From NCBI GenBank assembly GCA_013373635.1, contig JABXHN010000003.1, positions 186,001-250,000 on the forward strand: 64,000 nucleotides of DNA, read 5' to 3'. The number at the start of each line of letters is the position of its first letter. Position 1 is the stretch's first letter. Both the position numbers and the translations under genes were made by a program. The notes beneath the pieces were generated by a model. It was not told the origin of the DNA. It worked only from the letters and a program-made list of their open reading frames with translations, and searched no databases. Shown here one piece after another: positions 45,644 through 55,218 of this stretch. The DNA comes from Flavobacteriaceae bacterium (GTDB lineage: Bacteria; Bacteroidota; Bacteroidia; Flavobacteriales; Flavobacteriaceae).

Positions 45644-46903
45644 TTATTCTCCCATTGCCTTAGAAACAGCAGCAGATAATCGCTTATAAGTACCGTTTTC
45701 TAAACGTTCTCTGATACTAGAGAATGCTTTTAGGGTGATTTCGATATCCTCCATTGTGTGAGTTGCAGTTGGAATTAAACGCAATAAGATTAATCCCTTT
45801 GGAATTACAGGATACACTACAATAGAACAGAAAATTCCATAATTTTCTCTAAGGTCTTTAACAAGAGCCATCGCCTCTGGAATACTTCCTTTGAGGTATA
45901 CTGGAGTTACACAAGAAGTTGTGGTTCCAATATCAAATCCAGCATCTTTTAAACCATTTTGAAGGGCGTTTACATTCTCCCAAAGTTTAGCTTTTAGCTC
46001 TGGCTTAGTTTTTAATAATTCCAAACGCTTTAAACCTCCTTTTACATAAATCATCGGTAGTGATTTAGCAAACATTTGAGATCTTAGGTTGTATTTTAAG
46101 TAGTCGATGATTTCTTGATCTGCTGCTAAGAACGCTCCAATACCAGCCATTGATTTAGCAAAAGTTGCAAAGTAAACGTCAATATCGTCTTGAACTCCTT
46201 GTTCCTCACCTGCTCCAGCTCCTGTTTTACCAAGTGTACCAAAACCGTGAGCATCATCAACTAATAATCTAAAGTTGAACTTTTTCTTAAGCTCAACAAT
46301 TTCTTTTAGTTTACCTTGCTCACCTCTCATTCCAAACACCCCTTCAGAGATAACTAAAATACCTCCTCCAGTTTGTTCAGCCATCTTTGTAGCGCGCTCT
46401 AAGTTCTTTTCTAAAGACTCAACATCGTTGTGTTTAAACGTGAATCGTTTCCCCATGTGTAAACGAACACCGTCAATAATACAAGCGTGAGCATCTACAT
46501 CGTAAACAATAATATCGTCTTTTGAAACTAAGGCATCAATAGCAGACATTATACCTTGATATCCAAAATTTAAAAGGTAAGCCGCTTCCTTGTTTACAAA
46601 TGCAGCAAGTTCTTGTTGTAGTTGTTCGTGAAAGTCGGTATGGCCACTCATCATTCTGGCTCCCATTGGATAGGCTGCACCATGTGCAGCAGCTGCATCA
46701 GCATCTGCTTTGATCACTTCTGGAAGATTTGCCATACCTAAATAATCGTTGATACTCCAAGTAATTACTTCTTTACCTTGAAATTTCATTCGATTTGAAA
46801 TATGACCTTCTAATTTAGGAAATACAAAATAGCCTTCAGCCTGAGAAGCCCATTTACCTAATGGACCCTTATTTTCCCTAATTCTATCAAATATATCTCT
46901 CAT
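45644..46903 (-). CDS. Alpha-oxoamine synthase, probable cysteate fatty-acyltransferase or serine palmitoyltransferase
   Basis: 419 residues, PLP-dependent. Motifs: LVDDAHGFGTLG with Asp217 and His219, PLP lysine Lys250 in ATFAKSMAGIG. The family condenses an amino acid with an acyl-CoA or acyl-ACP. In Bacteroidota the main members are serine palmitoyltransferase (sphingolipids) and cysteate fatty-acyltransferase (capnine, a sulfonolipid tied to gliding in Flavobacterium johnsoniae). Annotation pipelines often call it glycine C-acetyltransferase; a tdh gene is not present here. The cysteine-synthase-like gene next to it favours the cysteate route, by inference. Own -7 box; a terminator isolates it from the upstream gene. 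Confidence 0.85.
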   Translation of the reverse strand: MRDIFDRIRENKGPLGKWASQAEGYFVFPKLEGHISNRMKFQGKEVITWSINDYLGMANLPEVIKADADAAAAHGAAYPMGARMMSGHTDFHEQLQQELAAFVNKEAAYLLNFGYQGIMSAIDALVSKDDIIVYDVDAHACIIDGVRLHMGKRFTFKHNDVESLEKNLERATKMAEQTGGGILVISEGVFGMRGEQGKLKEIVELKKKFNFRLLVDDAHGFGTLGKTGAGAGEEQGVQDDIDVYFATFAKSMAGIGAFLAADQEIIDYLKYNLRSQMFAKSLPMIYVKGGLKRLELLKTKPELKAKLWENVNALQNGLKDAGFDIGTTTSCVTPVYLKGSIPEAMALVKDLRENYGIFCSIVVYPVIPKGLILLRLIPTATHTMEDIEITLKAFSSIRERLENGTYKRLSAAVSKAMGE

Positions 46904-46925
46904 AGACTTTGATTGGTTTTAGGTG

Positions 46926-46933
46926 CAAAAGTA
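46926..46933 (-). promoter_or_regulatory. -7 box of the alpha-oxoamine synthase gene
   Basis: TACTTTTG on the minus strand, 23 bases before the ATG; no TTG at 19 bases upstream. Confidence 0.45.
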
Positions 46934-46970
46934 ACTATAAATTTATTAAGAATTAAATATTAGGTGGATA

Positions 46971-46998
46971 AAAAAAACGACCCCAAAGAGGTCGTTTT
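46971..46998 (-). terminator. Terminator of the cysteine-synthase-like gene
   Basis: Arms AAAACGACC (46974-46982) and GGTCGTTTT (46990-46998) with a 7-base loop; a run of seven T follows on the minus strand. Confidence 0.88.
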
Positions 46999-47021
46999 GA
47001 CTATTCTTATGTGCGTTAATA

Positions 47022-48050
47022 TTAACGCAATACTTTTTCTTTTTTCTTAGCTATTTCCATAAATCCTTGAGCACTCATCCACTCGTCTGAATAAATTTTA
47101 GACATATAACGTGAACCGTGATCTGGGAAAATAACAACTACCTTTGAATTTTCATCAAAAACACCTTCATCGTTGAGTTGTTTTACAGCTTGAAGCGCAG
47201 CCCCTGAAGTGTATCCTACAAAAATCCCCTCTGATTTTGAGATCGCTCTAGCCATATGAGCACTTTCACCGTCTTTTACTTTTACAAAACGGTCGATCAC
47301 TTTAAAATCGGTTGCAGTAGGAATTAGGTTTTTACCCAATCCTTCTATTCGATACGGATAAATCTCATTAGGATCAATCTCTCCTGTTTCATGATATTTT
47401 TTAAGAATAGAACCATAAGCATCTACTCCTATTATTTGAATGTTAGGATTTTGTGATTTCAAATACTGAGCTGTACCTGAGATCGTTCCTCCTGTTCCAC
47501 TACAAGCAACCAAATGAGTAATTTCACCAGCCATCTGTTCCCAAATTTCAGGTCCAGTAGATTTAAAGTGAGCTTCAGTATTTAATTCGTTAAAATATTG
47601 ATTGATATAGATCGAACCAGGGTTTTCCTGGTGAATTCGCTTTGCAACTTCATAATAGGATCTTGGATCATCTGCAGCTACATGTGCTGGACAAACGTGA
47701 ACTTCAGCTCCCATAGAACGAAGCATATCAATTTTGTCAGGTGAAGATTTAGAGCTCACAGCCAAAATACACTTGTAACCTTTAATAGCACTTACCATTG
47801 CGACTGAAAAACCAGTATTACCAGAAGTAGTTTCAACAATAGTATCTCCTTCCTTTAGAATTCCTTTTTCTTCAGCAGTTTCTATGATGTTAAGAGCTAT
47901 TCTATCTTTAGCAGAATGTCCTGGATTAAAGGCTTCTACTTTAGCGTAGAATTCACCCTTAAAAGAGGCTGTTGATTTGTTAAGTTTTACAAGAGGAGTA
48001 TTACCAATAAGATCGATAATGTTTTCGTGTGCTTGAATTTTGTTTGACAT
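47022..48050 (-). CDS. PLP-dependent cysteine-synthase/CBS-like enzyme
   Basis: 342 residues from the ATG at 48050. Fold type II beta-replacing enzyme: PLP lysine Lys48 in [13 protein letters not shown], substrate loop [14 protein letters not shown], phosphate cup [16 protein letters not shown]. It is closer in look to the catalytic core of cystathionine beta-synthase than to CysK (PGHSAKDR not PGGSVKDR). Possible reactions are cysteine or cystathionine formation, or exchange with sulfite to give cysteate. The neighbour downstream is an alpha-oxoamine synthase that could use cysteate. Candidate -7 box TAATTTTG at 48075-48082. Confidence 0.86.
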   Translation of the reverse strand: MSNKIQAHENIIDLIGNTPLVKLNKSTASFKGEFYAKVEAFNPGHSAKDRIALNIIETAEEKGILKEGDTIVETTSGNTGFSVAMVSAIKGYKCILAVSSKSSPDKIDMLRSMGAEVHVCPAHVAADDPRSYYEVAKRIHQENPGSIYINQYFNELNTEAHFKSTGPEIWEQMAGEITHLVACSGTGGTISGTAQYLKSQNPNIQIIGVDAYGSILKKYHETGEIDPNEIYPYRIEGLGKNLIPTATDFKVIDRFVKVKDGESAHMARAISKSEGIFVGYTSGAALQAVKQLNDEGVFDENSKVVVIFPDHGSRYMSKIYSDEWMSAQGFMEIAKKKEKVLR

Positions 48051-48074
48051 AGGGGTCGTCTTTGTAATTCGATA

Positions 48075-48082
48075 CAAAATTA
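48075..48082 (-). promoter_or_regulatory. -7 box of the cysteine-synthase-like gene
   Basis: TAATTTTG on the minus strand, about 24 bases before the ATG at 48050; the region where TTG is expected reads GCT. Confidence 0.4.
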
Positions 48083-48098
48083 AGTAATTTTTAATAAA

Positions 48099-50141
48099 CT
48101 AAGCTTTATTTGCAAGATTGATTATGAAGGAATACTCCTGTGCTACTTCTTTAAGTGACTCAAAGCGACCTGAAGCCCCACCATGACCTGCGTCCATATT
48201 TATTGAAAAGTACAATTGATTCGAATCTGTTTTTAAATCTCTGAGTTTTGCAACCCACTTTGCAGGTTCCCAGTATTGTACTTGAGAATCGTGATATCCG
48301 GTGATGATGAGTGTATTTGGATATTCCTGTGCACGTACCTGATCATATGGAGAATACGATAGCATATAATCAAAAAACTCCTTTTGATTAGGATTTCCCC
48401 ATTCGTCATACTCCCCTGTTGTCAGTGGTATTGAATCGTCTAACATGGTGGTCACCACATCGACAAAGGGAACGTTCGCTACAATCCCTTTATAGAGTTT
48501 TGGTGCCATATTCATCACTGCTCCCATCAACAATCCACCTGCAGATCCTCCGTAGGCAAACAATCCTTCTTCGCTCGTATAGTTTTGAGCTATCAAATGC
48601 TTTGAACAAGCTATAAAATCAGTAAAAGTATTCATCTTTTGAAGAAGCTTGCCCGTTTCATACCACTCTCTTCCCATATATTCAGAGCCTCTTATATGGG
48701 CTATTGCATAGATAAAACCTCGATCCAATAAACTCAATCTCAATGATGAAAAAGAAGGATCGATTGTATGCCCATAAGAACCGTATCCATACTGAAACAA
48801 TGGACTACTTCCATCTAATGGTGTGTCTTTATGATACACTAGTGATATTGGAACTTGAACCCCATCTTCAGCTGTGGCCCATATACGCTCTTGTATATAG
48901 TTAGTGGCCTCAAATGTTCCACCCAGTACTTCGACTTGTTTTAACAAGGTCTTTTCCTTGGTTTCCATATGAAAATTATACACCGAATTCGGTTCAATCA
49001 AACTAGTGTACCCATAGCGCAATTCAAGAGAATCAAATTCAGGATTGGATCCGATATAAGCCGTATAAGTTTCGTTGTCAAATGGAATTTCATAAGAGAT
49101 TTCATTATCCCAACTAACTATTTTGATACGACTTAGACCGTTTTCTCTGGTAGCCAGTACATAGTATTTTTTAAAACTTGTAAAATCTTCAATTAAGGAT
49201 TTAGAATCGTGAGCGATAAAATCTTCCCAGTTTTCTACAGCGGTATGATCTATTGGAGTTCGCATCACCTTAAAATTCGTAGCTTCATCCTTGTTTGTGA
49301 GGATGTAAAAATGATCTTCAAAATGCGATATGTCATATTCTAATCCCCTTTGTCTTTGGGTGAATAATTCAAATTCACCTAGAGGCTGATCAGCATTTAA
49401 AATTCGGTATTCAGAAGTTAAGGTACTTGATGAACCGATAACAATAAACTTACCTGATCTAGATTTTGAAACAAAAACACTAAAGGTATCATCTTCTTCG
49501 AGATACATCAATTGATCCTTTTCACCACCTAATTGATGGCGATAAATCGCAATAGATCTCAAAGTTTGTTCGTCTTTTTGAGAATAGAATAAGGTCTTAT
49601 TATCATTAGCCCAACTAGCTGAACCAGAAGTATTGACAATTTTGTCATCTAAAATTTGACCACTTACCAAATCTTTCACATACAGAGTATACTGTCTTCT
49701 AGAGACCGTATCCACACTGTAAACGGCTAATTTATTATCAGGACTAACCGAAAAAGAACCCAAATGAAAGTATGAAAATCCTTCAGCCATTTGATTGCAA
49801 TCAAACAACAACTCTTCTGGAGCTTCAAGAGTTTCTTTTCTTCTGGTATAAATTGGATATTCTTTACCCTTTTCGAATTTAGTGATATACCAATAGCCAT
49901 TCTTTTTAAATGGAACTGATTCATCATCCTCTTTGATACGAGATTTCATCTCCTCAAAAAGCGTTTCTTGAAATGCTTCAGTATCCTTAGTCTCTTGCTT
50001 ATAATAGTTGTTTTCAGCCTCTAAATAATCCAAGACTTCTTTTGAATCACGATTGTTCATCCAGTAATAGGGATCCAAACGATCCACTGAATGATTTGAT
50101 AAAACAGTATCGATTTTCTTTGCTATTGGTGCTTTTGTCAT
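48099..50141 (-). CDS. Oligopeptidase B-type S9 peptidase
   Basis: 680 residues, no signal peptide. The N-terminal 400 residues form a seven-blade beta-propeller (e.g. FHLGSFSVSPDNKLAVYSVD); the C-terminal part is an alpha/beta hydrolase with Ser in YGGSAGGLLMG, Asp in TGYHDSQVQYWEP and His in NMDAGHGGASGR. HIRGSEYMGREWYETGKL is typical of protease II, which cleaves short peptides after basic residues in the cytoplasm. It follows threonine aldolase after 37 bases that contain a TACATTTG box (50161-50168). Confidence 0.94.
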   Translation of the reverse strand: MTKAPIAKKIDTVLSNHSVDRLDPYYWMNNRDSKEVLDYLEAENNYYKQETKDTEAFQETLFEEMKSRIKEDDESVPFKKNGYWYITKFEKGKEYPIYTRRKETLEAPEELLFDCNQMAEGFSYFHLGSFSVSPDNKLAVYSVDTVSRRQYTLYVKDLVSGQILDDKIVNTSGSASWANDNKTLFYSQKDEQTLRSIAIYRHQLGGEKDQLMYLEEDDTFSVFVSKSRSGKFIVIGSSSTLTSEYRILNADQPLGEFELFTQRQRGLEYDISHFEDHFYILTNKDEATNFKVMRTPIDHTAVENWEDFIAHDSKSLIEDFTSFKKYYVLATRENGLSRIKIVSWDNEISYEIPFDNETYTAYIGSNPEFDSLELRYGYTSLIEPNSVYNFHMETKEKTLLKQVEVLGGTFEATNYIQERIWATAEDGVQVPISLVYHKDTPLDGSSPLFQYGYGSYGHTIDPSFSSLRLSLLDRGFIYAIAHIRGSEYMGREWYETGKLLQKMNTFTDFIACSKHLIAQNYTSEEGLFAYGGSAGGLLMGAVMNMAPKLYKGIVANVPFVDVVTTMLDDSIPLTTGEYDEWGNPNQKEFFDYMLSYSPYDQVRAQEYPNTLIITGYHDSQVQYWEPAKWVAKLRDLKTDSNQLYFSINMDAGHGGASGRFESLKEVAQEYSFIINLANKA

Positions 50142-50160
50142 CTATTCAATTTTGAAAGCG

Positions 50161-50168
50161 CAAATGTA
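50161..50168 (-). promoter_or_regulatory. Candidate -7 box of the S9 peptidase gene
   Basis: TACATTTG on the minus strand fits TAnnTTTG, 20-27 bases before the ATG. Confidence 0.35.
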
Positions 50169-50178
50169 CCTATTTCTC

Positions 50179-51204
50179 TTAATCTAGTCGTTCTAAGACT
50201 GAAATTAAATACTCGTGCATGGAATCCGTGTAATCTCTATGAGTTACCATACGAAGCTTTCCACCACCCATGGCAATGATTCGAATTTGATGATCATCTA
50301 AAAACTTATTAAATTTTTGCTCAGAAATACACTCTGTATTGAGCTCGAAGATAACAATATTGGTCTCTACTTGTTCCACCTTTTGAATCGAAGACTTGGT
50401 AGCGAGTATAGCTCCTATTTCAGATGCCTTTTGATGATCTATAGCCAGCGATTCAATATGATTATCCAGTGCGTAAATACCAGCAGCAGCAAAATAACCT
50501 GCCTGTCTCATTCCTCCACCAAAAATCTTTCGAACTCTAAGGGCCTTGTGAATAAAATCCTTAGAACCGACTACTACCGATCCAACAGGACATCCTAATC
50601 CCTTACTAAAACACACACTGATTGAATCGAATAAATTTCCGTACTGCAAAAAGTTTTCTCCCTTTGCTACAACAGCATTCCAAAGGCGCGCACCATCTAG
50701 GTGATAGGATAAATTGTGCTTGTCACATACCGCTCTAATTCTCTGTAATTCTGAAAAATCATAACAGGCCCCTCCTCCCTTATTGGTTGTGTTTTCAATT
50801 TCAACTAAAGACGTTAATGGACTGTGATAAAAATCCGGAGGGTTGATCGCCGCCTCGACCTGCTCAGCTGTGATCATTCCTCTTGTACCTTCTATGAGTT
50901 TACAAGACACTCCAGAATTAAAACTAATGCCTCCACCCTCGTAATTGAATATATGAGCGAAATGGTCACAGATCAATTGTTCTCCAGGCTGTGTGTGTAC
51001 TTTTATCGCTGTCTGATTAGCCATGGTCCCACTAGGAAAGAACAGAGCAGCTTCTTTTCCAAATAACTGAGCCACTCGCTCCTCAAATTCATTGACAGTT
51101 GGATCTTCTTTAAACACATCGTCTCCAACGGTAGCGCTCATCATCGCATCGAGCATCCCTTGTGTGGGTCTTGTAATCGTATCAGATATTAAATTTACTT
51201 CCAT
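50179..51204 (-). CDS. Low-specificity L-threonine aldolase
   Basis: PLP enzyme that splits threonine into glycine and acetaldehyde (and acts on allo-threonine). 341 residues, normal length. Motifs: LISDTITRPTQGMLDAM start, FFPSGTMANQTAIKVH, PLP contact LSYHLDGARLWNA and PLP lysine Lys201 in CFSKGLGCPVGS. It is 17 bases downstream of a secreted metalloprotease gene, same strand, and upstream of oligopeptidase B; a loose peptide and amino-acid degradation group. Confidence 0.94.
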   Translation of the reverse strand: MEVNLISDTITRPTQGMLDAMMSATVGDDVFKEDPTVNEFEERVAQLFGKEAALFFPSGTMANQTAIKVHTQPGEQLICDHFAHIFNYEGGGISFNSGVSCKLIEGTRGMITAEQVEAAINPPDFYHSPLTSLVEIENTTNKGGGACYDFSELQRIRAVCDKHNLSYHLDGARLWNAVVAKGENFLQYGNLFDSISVCFSKGLGCPVGSVVVGSKDFIHKALRVRKIFGGGMRQAGYFAAAGIYALDNHIESLAIDHQKASEIGAILATKSSIQKVEQVETNIVIFELNTECISEQKFNKFLDDHQIRIIAMGGGKLRMVTHRDYTDSMHEYLISVLERLD

Positions 51205-51221
51205 ATAATGATATTAATAAA

Positions 51222-53624
51222 TTAATTAAAACAATCCATTCCAATTGGTGAACCATCTGGAATTTGAAGTGTTTCAGGAAGCTTGAATTCGTATTTGTGA
51301 TCAAAGAAATCAGCGATTCTCCTTTTCATTTCATAGGAAACCTGATCGTCACTCGATAATGATTTTGAAAGATCTAAAAGAACCTTTGAGGCAGTTGCAT
51401 TGACTTGACCATATACAGAGCGATTGGATGAAAGTGCCATTATATGATCTAATAGTCGAAACGAAATAATTCTATTGACCTCTTTTAAATAAGGGTCCTG
51501 AACTGATCTTGAAGATCGATTAACAGTATGATTGATAAGCTCGTCAAGAACTTCTTCCAATCCCAATTGGTTTGGATCCAAGGCTTTTTGTTGAATCAAT
51601 CTAGAGGCTCGCTCAGGGTTAAGCACAAAACTAAAAGTGATGTCTGCAGCAGTTTCTGCCGCAGAAAAAGGATCAAAACTCGCACCTGTTTTAGATTTAA
51701 ATGATTCTCTTCCCCTAGGATATCCATAGGCTCTTGGAGGAAATAAGGATAGTTTTTCTTTTGGAACTGCAATTGTATTTGCATCTATTGTTTTGAGCAA
51801 GCTCTTTAAAGCTTGACGCTGACGCTTAGCTGACACTACTTCCATATCGTCTTGATTGGAACCTTTTACCTGATAGTCAAACACCATTCCACCGATAACT
51901 TTTGCAACAGCTTCCGTTTGGTAACGGTGGTATAGATAGAGGGGAACAAAAACATCTTCAAGAACTGATAAAGGTTCTCCTGTTCGAATATTGTCAACGC
52001 TAAAATTATCGATCGCCTTTGCTCTAAGCGCTAACATAGTGTCCAACTCTGCGACAATATCTTTTCCATTATCCCACAAATGAGCATTGGCATGGGCACT
52101 GGAAGCAGGTCTAGCATCTTGATCGGTGATAAACCACAAGCCATTAGATTTAGCATCCTCCAATAGTTTGTTGAGCTTCGTTTGAACTTTGGTCTCATCC
52201 ATTCCAAAATCACTGTAAGCATAAGCTACTGAAACTTTATCCCATGCACCTATACCTGTTTCATATGCCTTGCTGTAATCGATTTGATCACCCTCTAAAT
52301 TTACTTGTGGATGTGGGTAATCCATCACCGATATTTTTCCCGCAGCACTAGCTGCATAATTATGCAAAAAACCAAGGGTATGTCCTATTTCATGAGCGGA
52401 TAATTGTCGAATACGAGCTAGTGCCATATCCAACATCTTTTGGTTATTGTCATCTGAATCTGCAAATGGCTTGTTGGTAAGTGCCTGAGCAATCATAAAG
52501 TCTTGACGGATTCTCAAACTTCCCAAACTCACATGTCCTTTGATAATTTCACCTGTTCTTGGATCTGCAACACTGGCTCCATAACTCCATCCTCTAGTGG
52601 AGCGGTGCACCCATTGAATGACATTATAGCGAACATCTAAAGGATCAGCATCATCAGGCAACATCTTTACCTGAAAAGCGTTTTTGTATCCGATAGCTTC
52701 AAAGGCTTGGTTCCACCAGCTTCCTCCTTCTAAAAGCGCTGATCGAACTGGTTCTGGAGTACCGTTGTCTAAGTAATAAACAATCGGCTCTACGGCTTCA
52801 CTTACAGCCGCATTTGGGTCTCTCTTCTCAAGACGATGGCGCATTGTAAAACGTTTGAGAATGGATTCTTGAACTGGTGAAGCATAGTCCATATAGTCGT
52901 ATGAATATGAACCTGATCTTGGATCAAAAACTCTCATCTTATAATTGTCATCTGGCAATTCAATAAAAGAATGATGTGTTGCGACGGTAACTAGATTGCT
53001 ATTGGGACTTACCGAACGAATATAATATCCTTTTGCATCCCCACTAAAAGTGAGCATTACATCTATTTCAGTGTTTTTTGGAAAAGATCGTGTGCGATCC
53101 AAATTAATTGCAGATTTGGAGAGATCTAATTTAAAAGATCCCTGATTCATTCTCGCTAAGCGATTGGAGACTCCGTGAGAATCCCTTTTGACAAATAAAC
53201 TTATATCAATGAGATATGAACCTGATTTCTGATCCAATATATCAAAACCAAATAAGACTGATTTAGCAAATGCCTGTTCCACTGATGCCTTCTCCAATTG
53301 ATTGTCGGTAATGGCTCTATAGTAAAGATTTGGCTGAATCATAAAGAGTTTGTTTCCCATTTTCTTAAATGAAACCACTTGTTCATTTCCCAATTGACCG
53401 CGATCTAACCCAATATCATTGGATCCAATACCACTACTGAGCGCATTGACATACAGAAAATCTTTGTCTAATTGATCGACCTTCATCAGCATTTTATCTG
53501 ATGATTCATCGTAATAGATTTCAAACAATCCCTCTAATTTTAATAATTCTTTGGTCTGTTCAAACGTTTGTGACTGCACCCAGAAACTGGTTGTTACAAA
53601 TAAGAAGCTTAACAAGTTTTTCAT
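51222..53624 (-). CDS. Secreted zinc-dependent metalloprotease (DUF5117/DUF4953-like)
   Basis: 800 residues with a Sec signal (MKNLLSFLFVTTSFWVQSQ). The zinc site is the extended metzincin type HExxHxxGxxHN: His411, Glu412, His415, His421 in SAHEIGHTLGFLHN. N-terminal region 25-200 (EGLFEIYYDESSDKMLMKV) and the long C-terminal helical part fit the DUF5117-DUF4953 architecture common in Bacteroidota. No T9SS C-terminal sorting domain is visible, so it is probably periplasmic or exported another way. Divergent from prfB. Confidence 0.9.
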   Translation of the reverse strand: MKNLLSFLFVTTSFWVQSQTFEQTKELLKLEGLFEIYYDESSDKMLMKVDQLDKDFLYVNALSSGIGSNDIGLDRGQLGNEQVVSFKKMGNKLFMIQPNLYYRAITDNQLEKASVEQAFAKSVLFGFDILDQKSGSYLIDISLFVKRDSHGVSNRLARMNQGSFKLDLSKSAINLDRTRSFPKNTEIDVMLTFSGDAKGYYIRSVSPNSNLVTVATHHSFIELPDDNYKMRVFDPRSGSYSYDYMDYASPVQESILKRFTMRHRLEKRDPNAAVSEAVEPIVYYLDNGTPEPVRSALLEGGSWWNQAFEAIGYKNAFQVKMLPDDADPLDVRYNVIQWVHRSTRGWSYGASVADPRTGEIIKGHVSLGSLRIRQDFMIAQALTNKPFADSDDNNQKMLDMALARIRQLSAHEIGHTLGFLHNYAASAAGKISVMDYPHPQVNLEGDQIDYSKAYETGIGAWDKVSVAYAYSDFGMDETKVQTKLNKLLEDAKSNGLWFITDQDARPASSAHANAHLWDNGKDIVAELDTMLALRAKAIDNFSVDNIRTGEPLSVLEDVFVPLYLYHRYQTEAVAKVIGGMVFDYQVKGSNQDDMEVVSAKRQRQALKSLLKTIDANTIAVPKEKLSLFPPRAYGYPRGRESFKSKTGASFDPFSAAETAADITFSFVLNPERASRLIQQKALDPNQLGLEEVLDELINHTVNRSSRSVQDPYLKEVNRIISFRLLDHIMALSSNRSVYGQVNATASKVLLDLSKSLSSDDQVSYEMKRRIADFFDHKYEFKLPETLQIPDGSPIGMDCFN

Positions 53625-53661
53625 AAAGTGTATTTTAGATTATTAAATTTATAAAAATTGA

Positions 53662-53691
53662 TTGTACAACCAAGCATTAATCCTATTTTTG
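53662..53691 (+). promoter_or_regulatory. Consensus promoter of prfB (TTG-N19-TATTTTTG)
   Basis: TTG at 53662-53664 and TATTTTTG at 53684-53691 are exactly 19 bases apart; leader of about 12 bases to the ATG at 53708. Confidence 0.7.
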
Positions 53692-53707
53692 CGCAAACTC
53701 TTATCAA

Positions 53708-54806
53708 ATGACAACACTAGATCAAATACAAGATCTCAGAGATCGCCTGGCTGCGTTAAGGAGGTATCTTTGACATCGATCAAAAAAACATAGAACTGCA
53801 AAACGAGGAAGAAAAATCCTTTGCACCTGACTTCTGGGACAATCCTATAGCTGCTCAAAAACAAATGAAATTGATCCAATCGATTAAAAGCTGGATCGAA
53901 GACTTTGACAAAGCAACAGAGGCTGTCAGTGAACTAGAACTAGCCTATGAATTCTACAAAGAAGGAGAATTCAGTGAAGAAGAACTAGATCAGAACTACC
54001 AACACACTCAGGAGCTTATCGAGTCATTGGAGTTTAAAAACATGCTCTCTGAAGAAGCGGATAGTTTTGATGCCGTCCTACAAATTACTGCAGGAGCTGG
54101 AGGAACAGAAAGCTGTGACTGGGCTTCAATGTTGATGCGCATGTACCTCATGTGGGCTAGCAAACACAATTATAAGGTAAAGGAACTCAACCTTCAAGAC
54201 GGAGATGTCGCTGGGATTAAAACAGTGAGTTTGGCCATCGAAGGAGAATTTGCTTTTGGCTGGCTCAAAGGTGAAAATGGAGTACATCGATTGGTACGCA
54301 TATCTCCATTTGACTCTAACGCCAAAAGACATACCTCTTTTGCATCAGTATACGTATATCCTATGATTGACGACAGTATTGAAATTGAAATCAATCCATC
54401 GGATATTTCTTGGGCATTTGCAAGATCCAGTGGTGCTGGAGGTCAAAATGTCAACAAGGTGGAAACCAAAGCAATTCTAACCCACCACCCTACTGGAATT
54501 GTCATTCAGAATTCTGAAACCAGATCTCAATTAGACAACAGAGAAAATGCGATGAAAATGCTCAAATCGCAGCTCTATGAAATAGAACTTCGAAAAAGAA
54601 GAGAAGCACAATCTGAAATTGAAGCCTCTAAGATGAAGATTGAATGGGGTTCACAAATCAGAAACTACGTGATGCATCCCTATAAATTAGTTAAGGATGT
54701 GAGAACCAGTACTGAAACTGGAAATGTCGATGCTGTCATGAATGGCGATATCGACGAATTTTTAAAATCTTACCTCATGCTTATGGGGCAAAAAGAAACA
54801 AACTAA
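53708..54806 (+). CDS. prfB: Peptide chain release factor 2, with programmed +1 frameshift
   Basis: RF2 terminates translation at UAA and UGA. The gene starts at ATG 53708 and meets an in-frame TGA at 53771-53773 after 21 codons; a +1 shift (join 53708-53770 with 53772-54806) gives a 365-residue protein of normal RF2 length. The UGA is read by RF2 itself, so low RF2 increases the shift. Domain signs: stop-codon recognition motif SPF at about 199-201 (RISPFDSNAK) and GGQ at about 244-246 (SGAGGQNVNK). arsC-like gene follows after 9 bases. Reading only the downstream frame would wrongly give a shortened protein. Confidence 0.96.
53759..53774 (+). promoter_or_regulatory. RF2 frameshift site with internal Shine-Dalgarno
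   Basis: AGGAGG (53759-53764), three bases, then CTT TGA C (53768-53774): the classic slippery CUU-UGA-C with a Shine-Dalgarno element at the conserved distance. Basis of the +1 shift in prfB. Confidence 0.95.
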
Positions 54807-54815
54807 TACCTTATT

Positions 54816-55157
54816 ATGATTACTATTTACCACAATCCAAGATGCACCAAATCTAGACAAGGAGTTGCTCACTTAAACGACTCTGGCAAGGATTTTGAAA
54901 CAATTTTATACCTAGATAATCCCATTGATAAGGATGCTCTTAAAAGCCTTTTAAAAAAGTTGAATTACGCTCCTATTGAATTAGTTCGTAAAAATGAAGC
55001 GATTTGGAAAGAACAATTTAAAGGCAAACAGCTCAGTGATGAACAAATCATCGAAGCGATGATCGAATTTCCTAAACTGATGGAACGTCCTATTATTGTC
55101 AATGGCTCCAAAGCAGTAGTCGGAAGACCTACAGAGGCAATTGATAAGGTACTTTAA
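54816..55157 (+). CDS. ArsC/Spx-family thioredoxin-fold protein (arsenate-reductase-like)
   Basis: 113 residues, normal for ArsC. The start MITIYHNPRCTKSRQ carries the catalytic Cys10, and RPIIVNGSKAVVGRPTE the arginine and the cis-proline region of glutaredoxin-linked arsenate reductases. Many chromosomal ArsC-like proteins of this type have unknown substrates, and no arsenic-resistance genes (arsB, arsR) lie nearby. Nine bases after prfB, so probably cotranscribed. Confidence 0.88.
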   Translation: MITIYHNPRCTKSRQGVAHLNDSGKDFETILYLDNPIDKDALKSLLKKLNYAPIELVRKNEAIWKEQFKGKQLSDEQIIEAMIEFPKLMERPIIVNGSKAVVGRPTEAIDKVL

Positions 55158-55218
55158 CAATTAATTAACAAGTCTATATTAAACCAAATATGATCAATAT
55201 CATCTAAACACTGTAGTT

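Noticed and set aside
45644-46903. Glycine C-acetyltransferase (kbl)
   Set aside because: No threonine dehydrogenase is near and Bacteroidota members of this group are mostly lipid enzymes; kept as an alternative only.
53865-54806. A 313-aa RF2 fragment that looks like a truncated or frameshifted pseudogene
   Set aside because: The upstream 21 codons and the AGGAGG...CTT TGA C site show regulated frameshifting, so the gene is intact.
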